Positions 1 to 10,877 of a stretch of 64,000 nt of DNA are shown here, in pieces. The notes under the pieces were generated by a model that worked only from the letters and a program-made list of their open reading frames with translations, did no database searches and was not told where the DNA came from. The position numbers were made by a program, and so were the translations under genes. Position 1 is the first letter of the stretch; each line of letters starts with the position of its first letter. The DNA is taken from assembly GCA_963920765.1 (NCBI GenBank), contig OY987242.1:35984002-36048001 (forward strand). The letters are read 5' to 3'. This stretch comes from Ulota crispa. Lineage: Eukaryota; Streptophyta; Bryopsida; Orthotrichales; Orthotrichaceae.

Positions 1-301
1 TGTTCGTAGTTCCCCTCAATAAGTTGAAACGCTTCGTTACTATTAGCAGGAAGGTATTAGCAGGAAGGTTTTAGGATGAAAGTTACAAATAATTATTGGA
101 GTCAATGTTTGCCAATTATTTCTATCAGCATCCAAAGTTTGACTATCTTGGTCAAAAAATTGTTAGTTTATGGTGTCTTGCGCTATAGTACCAAAGAAGA
201 TGTGTCATTATATCCTGGTCAATCTTGTTTCTTACATTTGTAGTATAAATGTTTAGGTAATTCTAATAAGTAAATTTGATTCCATCTATCACAGCTACAA
301 A
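1..301. other. AT-rich flank, nothing recognised
   Basis: No open frame, RNA gene or paired repeat end was seen. A short direct repeat of the word TTAGCAGGAAGG occurs near positions 40-75. Confidence 0.5.
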
Positions 302-560
302 TAACGTGTTATTTGTTAAATTGGGAAAAAGAGTACATTTTGGGACTTTTGAAGAATTAAGGAGGCCATCTTAATTCAAGCTCTAGCATTTTTTTTGTGC
401 ATGTGTCCTCACCTAAGAGGAGGAATTTGCGAGGGAAAAAATCTTAGTGGCTCAGACTGAATTGGATACCTTCAAATCTGATTTAAGGTGACTTTTTGAG
501 TTTTAAGATGGAATACAAATTGGTACCTCCGTTTTTCCCAATTTAACGAATAACGAGTTA
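302..560. mobile_element. D1: miniature inverted-repeat element, family D
   Basis: The two ends are inverted copies of about 29 bp that share the core TTAAATTGGGAAAAA. No coding capacity is visible. The left end holds a single TTAA (GTTAAATT). In the related copy D2 this TTAA is occupied by element P12, so D1 serves as the empty-site reference. Confidence 0.7.
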
Positions 561-838
561 ATTCTGCAAAGCCACATCACTCCCCGAGCGATCCCAAACC
601 CGTTTGTCATAATTAGCTCAAGTAGCTAAAAAAGCACTACCGAACAAGTTGCTAAATCCAAATTCAACCGCTACAGACATAGAGTTCATATTTTTTTACA
701 TTATACTTTTACAAACAATCTGGGTAGAAAATTTGCTAAAACTTAGCCACGATTGTGAACAGCCTCAGCCATATGTCATAATCAATGAGACCAACACTAA
801 CCATCTTCACAACATCCAACACCTGTCGAGAAACGATA

Positions 839-1757
839 TTAAACCTTAAAGGACCAAGCAAAGTTTTCACCAAAAACTCTTCAAAACTGCCATTTTTAGA
901 GCATTACCCAAATTTAAAAACGAAAATATTTTTATGCTTATGTGACCATAGGATCTTGTAGAAGAATAGTCTTAGAAGATGTAGAAAAAATTTCAAAGTT
1001 TTCCACCACGTGGATTGGAAGTTAGAATGGTTTGAATATTCAAAAACGTCTTGTGAAAAATTGGGCAGTTACCCTTCAAAAGGTGAAATTCTTAAGTAAA
1101 AAAGGCCATGTGGGTGGTGCTTCTCTAAATTCCTTATCCCACCTAAGTGAAGTATATGTCAAAAAAATTTCAAATCATTTGGAGTTGTGTAATATATGGA
1201 AAAAATTAGTATGTAAAAAGAAGTAGAGAATGATCCAAAACACTAAATTGTTAAGAATATAATAATGGAAATGAAAAATGCCAATCCCAATGGTCATAAT
1301 GTTGTCATAAACAGTCTTCATCTTTTTGTTTTGTTTTTTTCCCAAAATGTTGAAAATTGAGTAAAATAAAGGACTTCAAAGTTTAATTTGGAGTAGAGAA
1401 TCCATAACTGCCTGCAAACAAAAAATCCTCATAACTTTCATCTCGTTGATCCAAATGGAATGGTTCAAGGCTCCCTACATTCACATAAATCTCCTAAAAC
1501 CATTTAAAAACTTTGTTTTCAAAAAAAGTAATTATTAAAAATTTGCCCAGGCTGCCCGATGAACGTAAAAACAACATATTAGGCCATAACTTTTTACTCA
1601 TAACTCCAAATGCCATGAAATTTAGTGCGTATGAAAGATAAACTCGTCCCCACATTTTGTTAAAATTTCAGCCTAAAATATGAAAAGCTCCAATCACAGG
1701 TACCTGCCCAAAATCACTATGTTTCTAAAAAAGGGAGTCTGGTCCTTTAGGGGTTAA
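839..1757 (-). mobile_element. P1: TTAA-flanked inverted-repeat element, subtype a
   Basis: TTAA stands at both borders (839-842 and 1754-1757). The ends read inward ACCTTAAAGGACCA (left, slightly decayed) and CCCCTAAAGGACCA (right). Its interior matches P2 and P14 in the opposite orientation to P2. A 64-codon open frame at 1032-1226 is a by-product of the repeat; similar frames lie in P2 and P14 but none resembles a transposase. Confidence 0.75.
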
Positions 1758-2846
1758 CTAGAGACTCTTCAATATATGAACTAAGTTAGAAACAAAAGAA
1801 GAAACCTGCCATCTTCTTCCACTGTAGCCATAATTGTCACATTGGAGCGTCCGTCAGTCCACTTGCCCATATGCCCAAAGTGCCCAATTGAGCTCATGGT
1901 CAGTGAGCTGCATTTAATTTCTTGGCAAAATTTCACCTAAATCTTACCTTAAATGTCATCTAGCAACCAGTATACTAAGAAATTCCAGTAAAATTTTGGA
2001 TGAAATTGCCAAATCTGTACTTGAACAAAACCTAGTTTGCTAGATTTTGGATGAAAGCAACTTATGCTTATATTAGTAGTTTTTTGGATGAACTTTTGTT
2101 GATCATTCATTTTTCCAATTTTAGCTAAATTTTCCTTACCTACCCTGCATTCTGAGGTGTAGGTCGCTCTACCTTGGCAAAAACAAAAATTAAACCTTGT
2201 TTGTCAGCTATAATCAATTCATAGTTAACTTCAAAAAATGATAAAAAATGACAAATAAAACACTTACTTTGTAGTTTGTACATGTTGGTGACACTCATTG
2301 TTGCTAGCATGAAATCAAAACATGGATTTAAAGCCATACTAAGTACTAAAAATGAAATATAGTAATTTGATTCTTCCTATTTTAGGTCAAAAGCCCTAAA
2401 AAAGCCCTAAAAACATGAGGTGATGAACACGTGTGTAGGTGACGTCCGTTTCATGCCTCTGCCTGTGCTATCCAGAGCCAAATCTTGCCCAAAGTAACAA
2501 CCTTGATTTTAGCTCAGACATCGATCAGCCATCGATCTGATCAGGACCTCGTCAATATAACTTCTCAGCTCCCTCGACCAAGCAACACCAAGAAACAACA
2601 AAGACTTAAGTTTCTCGTCGACAACAATAAGCCAAGCCTACAAACTACATCGTAAGGAAAGATTGTCCTGAGGGACAGAAAACTTAAGATGCAAACAGTA
2701 AGGGAGATGCATGCATGCACACAAGAGTGCCAGAGCAGGAGATGCTCAGAAAGGCATTTTCTGTTTGTGTTTATTTGACGTAACACTAGGATATGCCTGG
2801 AATCATGGATTCTGTAGACATTCGAAGTTTCTTTATGAGTTTCTCG
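1758..2846. other. AT-rich intergenic sequence
   Basis: No gene or complete repeat was recognised. The part after about 2400 is less AT-rich and low-copy in this window. Its open frame on the minus strand (2565-2852) resembles no known family. Confidence 0.4.
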
Positions 2847-3331
2847 GTTCAACTTACTAGTGACAAGCCAAAGCTTGGAATGAGCTACTGAATGAGAAAT
2901 AGAACAGCTGGAATCTAGTTGATTTAGATGTCACCTAATTCATTAAATTGGGAAAATCAGATTTCCAAGTTGTATCCTAATGCTCGATTTAAATTGGTCA
3001 CCTTAAACCCAAAATGTTACAAAATTCCCAATTTAATAAATATGACGTTGTAGATAGTAGATGAAAGAATTGCTTCTTGTTTACAGTGGTGGTGGTGGCG
3101 GCAACATCCATTTGGGTGTGGCAGATTTCTGCAGATCTCTTGTGTCCCTGTTCGACTTACTAGTGACAAGCCAAAGCTTGGAATGAACTACCGAATGAGA
3201 AACGGAACAGCTGGAACTTTAGTTGATTGCGGTGGACAGTAGATGAGAGAATTGTTTCCTGTCTACAGCGGTGGTGGTGGCGGTAACATCCGTTTGGGGT
3301 GGCAAATTTATGCAGATCTCTTGTGGCCACG
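2847..3331. repeat. Tandem duplication of about 185 bp, first copy interrupted by D3
   Basis: Copy 1 runs 2847-3149 and copy 2 runs 3150-3331. Both begin with the word ACTTACTAGTGACAAGCC and end near TGCAGATCTCTTGTG. Copy 1 is longer by about 115 bp because it contains miniature element D3 at 2934-3048. A GGTGGTGGTGGCGG tract lies in each copy. Confidence 0.75.
2934..3048. mobile_element. D3: short family D element
   Basis: About 115 bp with inverted ends sharing TTAAATTGGGAA. It closely matches D4 in intron 3 of the trihelix gene, including the inner word CCAAAATGTTACAAAATT. The uninterrupted duplicate at 3150-3331 shows the site before insertion. Confidence 0.7.
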
Positions 3332-3472
3332 GCGAATTGCAGGATGGACGGGAGGTCGGTGGCCATGGCCATGGCGGGGGGAGGGGGCGTGGTAGCGGCA
3401 GTGGGGGCAGGCTGGGGGTGGCAACTCCCAGAGTTGTAGAAGCGCAGGAAATTCCTCCATGTTTTCTATACT

Positions 3473-3640
3473 AAATATTGCATTTAGGGTGCCTCACACT
3501 AATTTCCTGATATTTTAGACTACATAAATACTACTACAATGATTTTCATCAATAAATATTGCTATTAGGTTGCCTCATACTAATTTCCTGATATTTTACA
3601 CTATATAAATACTATTATTAATAAATATTGCAATAAGGGC
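3473..3640. repeat. B1: two tandem left-end copies of family B
   Basis: The phrase AAATATTGC followed by TTAGG(T/G)TGCCTCA and CTAATTTCCTGATATTTTA occurs twice in a row. It matches the left ends of B3 and B4; no right end was found. Confidence 0.55.
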
Positions 3641-4210
3641 TTGGTAACATGGTTGTTACTTTGGGCAAGATTTGGTGTCGGATGACTCATGCAAATGCAC
3701 AAAATGGACAGCACGGATAGACATATTTGTTCATTCTCACTTTCTTCATTGGTTTTTTAGAATTTTTGACCTAAAATGGAAGAAGAATTAAACAAGTAAA
3801 TTCATTTTTATTACGTGACACGGCTTTAAATCCACGTATTGATTACATGTTGACGACAATGAGCATCACTAGTATGTATGAAGTAAGTTTTTTTCTATCA
3901 TGTTTATCATTTTTTATCACTTGAGTATGACATGAATATATTGGACTGACCATGAGTTTAATTAGGCACTTTGGACACTTTGGAGTTTGGGCATAATTAT
4001 GGGTATACAAGCAAGCAGATCAAGCGGATGGACGGGCAGTCTAAGGTGACAACTATGAATACAACATTAAAATGCATCAAACACAAAATTGTGATAGTGA
4101 GTGTACATGAAAACATCGTGTATCATGTGGAATCATCATAAGCCTCACAAAGGATATTCACAATTTGCTACACAGAAATTGAAAGTTTGTTATGATGTGT
4201 TTATAAAATA
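3641..4210. other. AT-rich intergenic sequence
   Basis: No gene or paired element end was recognised in this stretch. Confidence 0.4.
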
Positions 4211-4523
4211 GAGAAAATCTCATGAATAACCCTGAAGATTGCAATATTTTCATGGATACAGTTGCTTTTTCAGAAATTTCACAAACACTCTTAGACCAAA
4301 AAAAATTAGGAGTTTGTTTTGTGGTGCATGTCACTTCCTTCTTCTTTATGTGCACACTATTTTTTTCTTGTTATGTGTGTGCACAAATGAAGAAGGGAAG
4401 TGGCATGCACAACAAAACAAATACCTATAATTTTTGGTCCAAGGGTATTTGTGAAATTTCTGGAAAACCAAGGGATATCTATGAAAATATGGCAAACTTC
4501 AAGGGTATCCATGAAATTTTCCC
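4211..4523. mobile_element. S1: 313-bp palindromic element flanked by TA
   Basis: The element is one long imperfect hairpin with arms of about 150 bp; the outermost part reads GAGAAAATCTCATG on the left and, inverted, GGGAAAATTTCATG on the right, each next to TA. The hairpin explains why similar open frames appear on both strands here (4222-4593 plus, 4158-4355 and 4357-4581 minus); none is credible as a gene. Confidence 0.7.
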
Positions 4524-4682
4524 TATAAAATATATATGTTTTGAAATCATCAACTCCAAGTTTTCTATACAAACAACTCAACGACCAAATTGATCATACT
4601 CGTGGTATGTTGAAATCTTCTAACCTCTTAAAATTTTCTGTTTTCATGAATAAAAATAATAATAATGTTTTAGAAAATATCA

Positions 4683-5626
4683 TTAACCCCTAAAGGCTCG
4701 TTGTCCCTTCAGGGACCGTTTGGGATTTGGTCATGTACCTATGGCTAAACTACTTTATGTAATTTTCTGAAACTTTTATGGGAGATGGGGAATTCAAAGA
4801 TCTACGTGGGCATCCAATTTTTTCTTCATTCCGACATTTATTGAAGAAGTTATGCATGTTTTTCTGAAATTTTGGAGAAGGCTGCCCATCTGGGCAGCCC
4901 AAATACTTCTTTAAAAATTATATAATTTTAAACTAAAATTTTGAAACTGGTTCTTTAGATTTTTTCATACATGAGAAGCTTTGAATCATTCAATTTCAAT
5001 CAATGACAAGAAAGTTATAAGGAGTTTTTGTTTGCGGGTAGCTATGGATTTTGTACTCTAAAATAAACTTTGAAGTCCTTTATTTTACTCAATTTCATTA
5101 TTTTGGAAAAAAAACTAAACCCGAGGAAGTAGATTGTTTAATACAACATAATCACCGTTGGGATTTGCATTTTTCATTTCAATAATTAGATTCTTAACAA
5201 ATTAATGTTTTGACCCATTCTCTACTTCTTTTTACTTATTGATTTTTCCCATGTGCTGTATAGTTCCAACTGATTTGAAAATTCTCCCACACATACTTGA
5301 CTTGGTCTTCTACATGAAAAAAAAAACCTCAACTTTGTGTAGAGCAATTTTTTTGATATAGAAGTGGTCAACAGTTTCTGAAATTTTTGGGCAATACAAA
5401 AAAAAACTTTTTCCTTCGCTTCACATGTAAATATCTCACTCCTTTTCATTTGGAATAAGCTCAATTTTTATTCCCAAGTACCTCATACTATCTAGAGCAA
5501 GATCTTACAGTTGGATTTCAAAAAAAAAACAAAAAAAAAACAAAAAAAAACAATTCCTTTCATCCCCAAAAGTGGCAATTTTCATTGTTTTTCACAGAAA
5601 AAATGGCCTGGGCCTTTAGGGGTTAA
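4683..5626 (+). mobile_element. P2: TTAA-flanked inverted-repeat element, subtype a
   Basis: TTAA occurs at 4683-4686 and 5623-5626. Ends read inward CCCCTAAAGGCTCGTTG and CCCCTAAAGGCCCAGG. Just inside the left end is a small palindrome (GTCCCTTCAGGGAC). The interior matches P14 and, inverted, P1. There is no transposase frame. Confidence 0.8.
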
Positions 5627-6361
5627 CCACACTTACTGGAGCAGTGGAGTTACTACAAATAGAATGAGTCAATTGTACAGTTTTACTATTGCTCGTTTGT
5701 GGACGAAATGGCGACACAAGCACATGCCCCCCCGGGAGGAACCATCCCTGGAGGGGCAGGCTGGTGGCATGCGGCTGCAGCAGCAATGCAGCAAAGCCAC
5801 CCTTGCCACATAAAAGCTGCATTTCCATGATTCATGTGGTGCACTGGTGGTGGCGCTGGTGGGGGCGTGCGTGCACCCTTGCACCCTTGACATGCATCCA
5901 TTGACTCGGCCAAAAGCCTACTCCGGCTATTGTCAAATGGCTTGTAAATCTCGCTCTCCCTCGGCAATGCTACATAATCCAAAATATTGAAGTTTCACCT
6001 CACATACGGAACTCTATATATATGTATGTACATATGAGCCTGAGCACTGTACGTGCCGACACTGATCTCAGATTGGCATTATTCAGTACTGCCTAACTAC
6101 TACAGAATCCAGCTCTCATCAAGGACTTCTGAAATCTCAGCTTTATGTACAAAGTCCACCAGAGTTATACTTTGTCACATCTTCCCCTAGCCTGGACCAT
6201 AGAATTCTGTCAACCTGCTCGATATCTCAGGAAGGTCTTTAGCTTTTTTTTGGGTGCAAGTTAAGTACCAAAACCAGGGTCTTAAAAACCTTCGGTGCAC
6301 CAATCCTGTTTGGTATCCTGGCTAGGAGCTTCATTTTTGATCGATCTAAGCAACAGATCCC
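5627..6361 (+). promoter_or_regulatory. Upstream region of the trihelix gene
   Basis: This non-repetitive stretch separates element P2 from the trihelix start codon. A TATA-like run lies at 6015-6022, which would put transcription start near 6045 and give a 5' leader of about 310 nt. The promoter call is inference from position and base composition. Several overlapping open frames here, on both strands at 5616-5982, look random. Confidence 0.35.
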
Positions 6362-9300
6362 ATGTCTGATCCACATCAGCAAACCTCGACGTCGTTAAGC
6401 TTCCTACTGGAGTCGTTACTTGACGACGTGGACGTCGACGAACGATGTTACGATTCTTCGTCGGCGTTCCAAAATCTGAGCTCCGAGTCTACAGGACTTG
6501 ATACGACATGGACGGAGAACTGCTTGGACGACGTCGACGTCGTCGTCGAGTCCGACGTATCTGAGCTGCTGTCCGTCCAAAAGAAGAGGAAACATTCGTC
6601 GTTGTCGTCGTCTTCGTCTGAGGAGGAGTTCGAAGCATCACCATCGCCATCGCCATCACCATCGCCAGGGGATGTTCGGTCGATGTCGATGAAAGAGCAG
6701 AAGCCGAGGCAACGAGGGAAGAATTGGGAGAAGGTGGAGGAAGATATGCTGGTGGAGTGCAAAAGCCTGCTGATGGATTGGAAGGCCGTGTCGGAGCGGT
6801 TGCAGGAGCATGGGTTTGTGCGGAATCACAAGCACTGTGCTGACAAGTGGTATGCGCTTCGGAAACACTATCTAGAGGTAATAGGCAATTAATCTCTTAA
6901 TATCTCTCTTTGCATCAGGCTTGAAAATGTTATTCTAGACTTCGAGTTCCTAAAAGTGGTTATGATTGTTTGAACTGCACTGAGATCATGATCAGAGAGG
7001 TCTGGACTTTGACAGGAATTTTATGAGTTGAGTACTGCTCAAGTTCGACGTGTGCCTCTGAACATGCTTACAGTCATGGCGGGCAGGTTTCTTTTCATCA
7101 GAAATCTCATGATGTACGTACGCGAGAGACGTGCATGTATAGCAGTATAGATACATTCAATGTCTTAGATGTACATCTTATGTACACCAAATTGTGCATT
7201 TAGGTTGCCTTGCCTTGACAAAGTTACCTCATGACTCACCCATGGTCACTTGGAGGGGCACCAAGTGATGCAACGCTCTTTATGCTAAAATAATTTAATC
7301 ATTCCTATTTTTAGATAAAGTCTAGCTTCCTTGTTTCTTAGCTATGACTTTTATTGTTGCGCCCAATCTTTGCTTGCTTCCTCCATGGGTTATAATAGTA
7401 ATTGTTGACAAAAGTTAATGTAATCTTGATAAATATTTAAATAGTGTGAAATGTCAAGAAATGAGTATGGGGTAACCGAAATGCACTATTTGGTATTTTG
7501 GTCTACATCATGAGAATCCGTCTAATATGACAATATGACAAGAGAGCTAGTTGCTACAAGTGGTTGTGATTATTTAAGCTGAACTGAGATCGGAGAGGTC
7601 TGGAGTCTGGACTTTGACAGGAATTTTTTTAGTTGAGTGTTGCTCAGGACGTTTGTGTGCCTCAGAACATGGTTACAGTCATGTTCGGCAGGTTTCTTTT
7701 CATCAGAAGTCTCATGATGTATGTACACGAGAGACGTGCATAAATACATACGTCATTCAAATTTAATGTCTTAGATGTACGTCTCGTATACATCATGTAA
7801 AGTTTGATGAATAGAAATCCGTCCAATATGTCAACGGGTGAGCCAAGACTCTACCATGTCAAGTGTTTAGTGCTAGTTAGATGCCTTTGTAAGAGCTTTT
7901 ATCATTTGCTTACAACCTTTTCTGCATACATTAGTATATTCACTGAGTCCTACCAGAGCATTCGAGACTGGGATGATTACGTCAAGCACAATATAAGCGT
8001 GGGTCGATCTGGCAAATCAGATAGACAGTATGCATGCAGATGAGTGCGTGGGAAGATAAAAGAAAACAGCCAAAAATCAGCCAAACGAAATAATATAAAA
8101 AATAACGATTGAAATTTGAATTAACCGAGTACAAACCCGTTAGATTTTTTGGGAACCAAGTGAATAGACAATATCCGATACATGCACTAAATAAACCTGT
8201 TGAAAATGAGAAGTGTAGGACTTTTACCGAGGAAACTCAAAATCTCCCCGGACAGTGGTCTAAGATGTCTTCACCATTCAAGACTCTTTTGTATTTACGA
8301 AGAGTGAAAACATTTACAAAAGAACCATTACTAACAGTATAATTTGCTCAGTCAAATGCCTACAGAAACTCTAATGCATTAAATTTAACAAATGCTTAGA
8401 GAAAACTTTTTAGAGAAAAAGGCAGCTTCTAACCACAACTCTGTCTCAGTGGATACTTAGCAATTTATTGGAAAGTTTTGCAGGTTCACCAGTGGATGGC
8501 GGACCATCCAGGTGTGCAATACTGGGATCGAAGTAACTGCAATGCTGAGAGAATCAGATCGGTGCCGTCTTCCTTTTGCCAAAAATGGTACCAAGTTTTT
8601 GACTTAGCAGAGCACCGGGAGGGCAGAAAGTTGACAAAGCTGCAGGTCAGTGAAGTTTGTTATAGAACTTTTTGAAAGTAGCCCAAACAAACGAACTTAA
8701 TCTCTCTAGCCCGAGAGATTGATTTAAAATTTCATTTCAATCTATCACAAGTCAGTGTTTTACAGCCTTGCTTCATAGAGGAATCCCTTGTTGGAGTCAA
8801 GTTTTGTAACGGCAAATTAATTCAATTAACCCCATTGATACGATTTTGCTAGCTCAAATGCAAGTCAGGCCCAACATACCTAGTTGTTCCTATATATCCA
8901 TATTCATGCTTGTGTAAAGAAGCAGAGAGAGACATTTGGGTGCATGTCTAGAGAAACATAGAGAGACGTTCGGGCAAATGTACACACCATAACTGTACAC
9001 ACCATAACTAGATGGGTTGTAATTTGTAAAAGATATCATTGAGTTTTCTGTATTATGTAATGTATCTTGCTTTTATGGTTAGGTAACAAGTTTACACTCT
9101 TGTAAATGTTGCTTGAATTAAGTCCTTTGCGTTTTCAGTTGTCCTTATACTTGTGAACATAACAACAAAAATTGTGTAATGATGTCACATTGCAAAAAGT
9201 CACTCTTACTAGTAGAAAGAACACGTGACAATATTTTCTTGAAACAATGTTTACACAAGTTAGGACCTCACGCATGGGCAGTCTCACGTTTGCACCAGTA

Positions 9301-10877
9301 GTTACTTAGGCTTTTTACTTAGGCTTTTGCCCTTTTTCCCAATGGCTTCCATATGAGAATGCCCTTGCGTGATGCCCTTACCCTACACTTGTTTATATGT
9401 ATTCTGCACTCTTGAATGACAAATGTACATCAGGGGCCCATGGTTCCGAATAACTGAAGGGACCGTGTATTCAATTTTTAAAATTTCACATAATGGATTC
9501 AATATGAGCTTTTGGATGTGATAACGCTTGAATAGCTTTGGGGCTTGGGCCTTTGGCCTTTGATATTCATGTGTTATGTAGAGAACGCTTGAATGATCCT
9601 GGAGTCAATTTACTAAAATAACCTCATATTCATTAAAATGGGGGTTTTTCATTGAATGAGAAGTAATGTAAAAAAAATTTGACGAAAGGTTTGATGTCAA
9701 TTCAACTCAATTTGAGCTGAATTGACATAAAACCTATAAAATTTGACCTAAAATTAGAAAATTTAAATGTAAAATTAGAAAATTTTAACTTTATTGCAAT
9801 TTAACTTGATTTGAACTAAATTGCAATAAAACTTTTCAAAACTGACTTAAAATTGAAAGATTTTATGTCTCATTTGGTTATTTTGGGAGGTGCCCAATCT
9901 CCCATTTGAATGAATATGGTGTTTAATACACTATAATACGTACACTATAATACGTGACAATGATTCCTAGAGAGTCTTTGTTGTGACTATTACAATTTCA
10001 GCCTTTCTGATTCCGAGGTAGTAAGTAGTAACTAGTAAGTGCTTACTAATATATAGCATCGCTGCTGCTGCTGCAGGTGGCCGTGAACCAGCACCGAAAT
10101 CCGGAGAATGGCGGAGCAGTCATGGATTCTCAAAGAGACTTAATACTTCCTCCAGCCAAGCCACCCCTGTTGTACAAAGCAAAGCAGGCTACGCTGGGCC
10201 GGGTAGAATCCAGTAGATTGAACGTGATGGAAGAGCTTGTGAAGGAGATCCAAAATCTACGTCAGGCTCTCACGTGGAGATTTGTTGGTACTTTTCCCAC
10301 TTAAGCTGCTGAACTTATGGCAAAAAACTGTTTGAAACTTCAATTTTGTTAAAATTGTGGCATTCTAATGCCATTTTTATACAAGAATTAAAAAAGAAAA
10401 ACATCATATTCATTAAATTGAGAAAATCAGATTCCCAAGTTGTACAGTAATGGTCGGTTTAAGTTGATCAACTGAATCCCAAAATGTTACAAAATTTTCA
10501 ATTTAATGAACATGGTGTTAAAACGAGAAGAGAAGAGAGTCCAATGATGGTTTGACGTGCAAGATATGTAGGTAGTATTTGTAAACATACATTTTAGTTA
10601 CAGTTCCACTCTAGCATTCCTTTTTTCCTCACAAAATCTTAGCTCTTTATTGTATGCGCATTTCAACAAAATAAAATAAAAATTTGATGTTTTGTTTAGT
10701 ATCTAGAGGTTTCAAATATTGCAAAAAGCTCAATACCAGTTTATTAAAAGCTGTGTTGTTTTGTATGTAGCCGAGGAGAAAGAGCGGTCCCACAATTTGG
10801 CCATCCAAGAGAAGAAGCTGGAACTAAAAAGGCAACGGTTTGATTACCAGCTCCAACGGGATAGGTTTATATTCTAG
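6362..10877 (+). CDS. Trihelix (Myb/SANT-like) transcription factor, 4 exons
   Basis: Exons 6362-6877, 8484-8645, 10077-10287 and 10771-10877 join with GT-AG introns and consistent phase (0, 0, 1) into 331 codons plus TAG. Residues 1-110 are acidic and serine-rich, with a basic run KKRKH at 74-78 (possible nuclear signal) and an SP repeat at 93-102 encoded by a simple repeat. A trihelix-type DNA-binding domain begins near 118: tryptophans W122, W140 and W163 are spaced as in GT/trihelix factors, and the domain runs on into exon 2. Residues from about 270 to the end are charged and heptad-like (KEIQNLRQAL, then EKERSHNLAIQEKKLELK), fitting the C-terminal coiled coil of many trihelix proteins. 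Expected role: sequence-specific nuclear transcription factor; targets unknown. The start is the first ATG of the frame. An unrelated Myb/SANT-like protein is the main alternative. Confidence 0.8.
6951..7850. repeat. Intronic tandem duplication interrupted by B2
   Basis: Copy 1 is 6951-7184 plus 7496-7550; copy 2 is about 7555-7850. They share many blocks, for example GAGAGGTCTGGA, GGCAGGTTTCTTTTCATCAG and GAGACGTGCAT. Copy 1 is split by miniature element B2. The divergence between copies suggests an old duplication and a later insertion. Confidence 0.7.
7185..7493. mobile_element. B2: family B miniature element in trihelix intron 1
   Basis: The inverted ends share CCAAAT(T/A)GTGCATTT and GGTT(G/A)CC, with TA next to each end (7183-7184 and 7494-7495). 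The undivided duplicate at about 7555-7850 shows the site without it. Confidence 0.65.
8646..10076 (+). other. Trihelix intron 2 (1431 bp)
   Basis: Donor GTCAGT follows the exon 2 end (TKLQ). The acceptor is preceded by a GCT triplet run ending in CTGCAG, so length changes there could affect splicing. The intron contains family D element D6 (9617-9926). Confidence 0.75.
9617..9926. mobile_element. D6: family D element in trihelix intron 2
   Basis: Left end reads CTCATATTCATTAAAATGGG and the right end, inverted, ACCATATTCATTCAAATGGG. The interior carries an internal inverted pair around AATTTGACCTAAAATT. It has no coding capacity. Confidence 0.6.
10399..10521. mobile_element. D4: short family D element in trihelix intron 3
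   Basis: Ends read inward CATCATATTCATTAAATTG and, inverted, CACCATGTTCATTAAATTG. At about 120 bp it is nearly the same as D3, so the same short derivative has moved at least twice. Intron 3 itself is 10288-10770. Confidence 0.7.

Larger units (their letters stand above)
6878..8483 (+). other. Trihelix intron 1 (1606 bp)
   Basis: Donor GTAATA follows codon 172, and the acceptor is TTTTGCAG before 8484. It holds a tandem duplication (6951-7850) interrupted by element B2. Open frames at 7804-8043 and 8109-8342 lie within the intron and show no domain. Confidence 0.75.

Noticed and set aside
4158-4593. Look-alike proteins on opposite strands
   Set aside because: They are the two arms of hairpin S1 translated on each strand.
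1032-5464. Similar short frames in P1 (1032-1226) and P2 (5222-5464), ending in a shared SN.LEL...W.K...KKK pattern
   Set aside because: The similarity follows from DNA homology of the elements; the frames are short, differ in their upstream part and are broken in subtype b.
5616-5982. Overlapping frames on both strands upstream of the trihelix gene
   Set aside because: Five overlapping frames in a GC-richer patch are expected by chance; none has a recognisable motif.
7804-8342. Two plus-strand frames between trihelix exons 1 and 2
   Set aside because: They lie inside intron 1, lack splice-compatible borders and show no domain.
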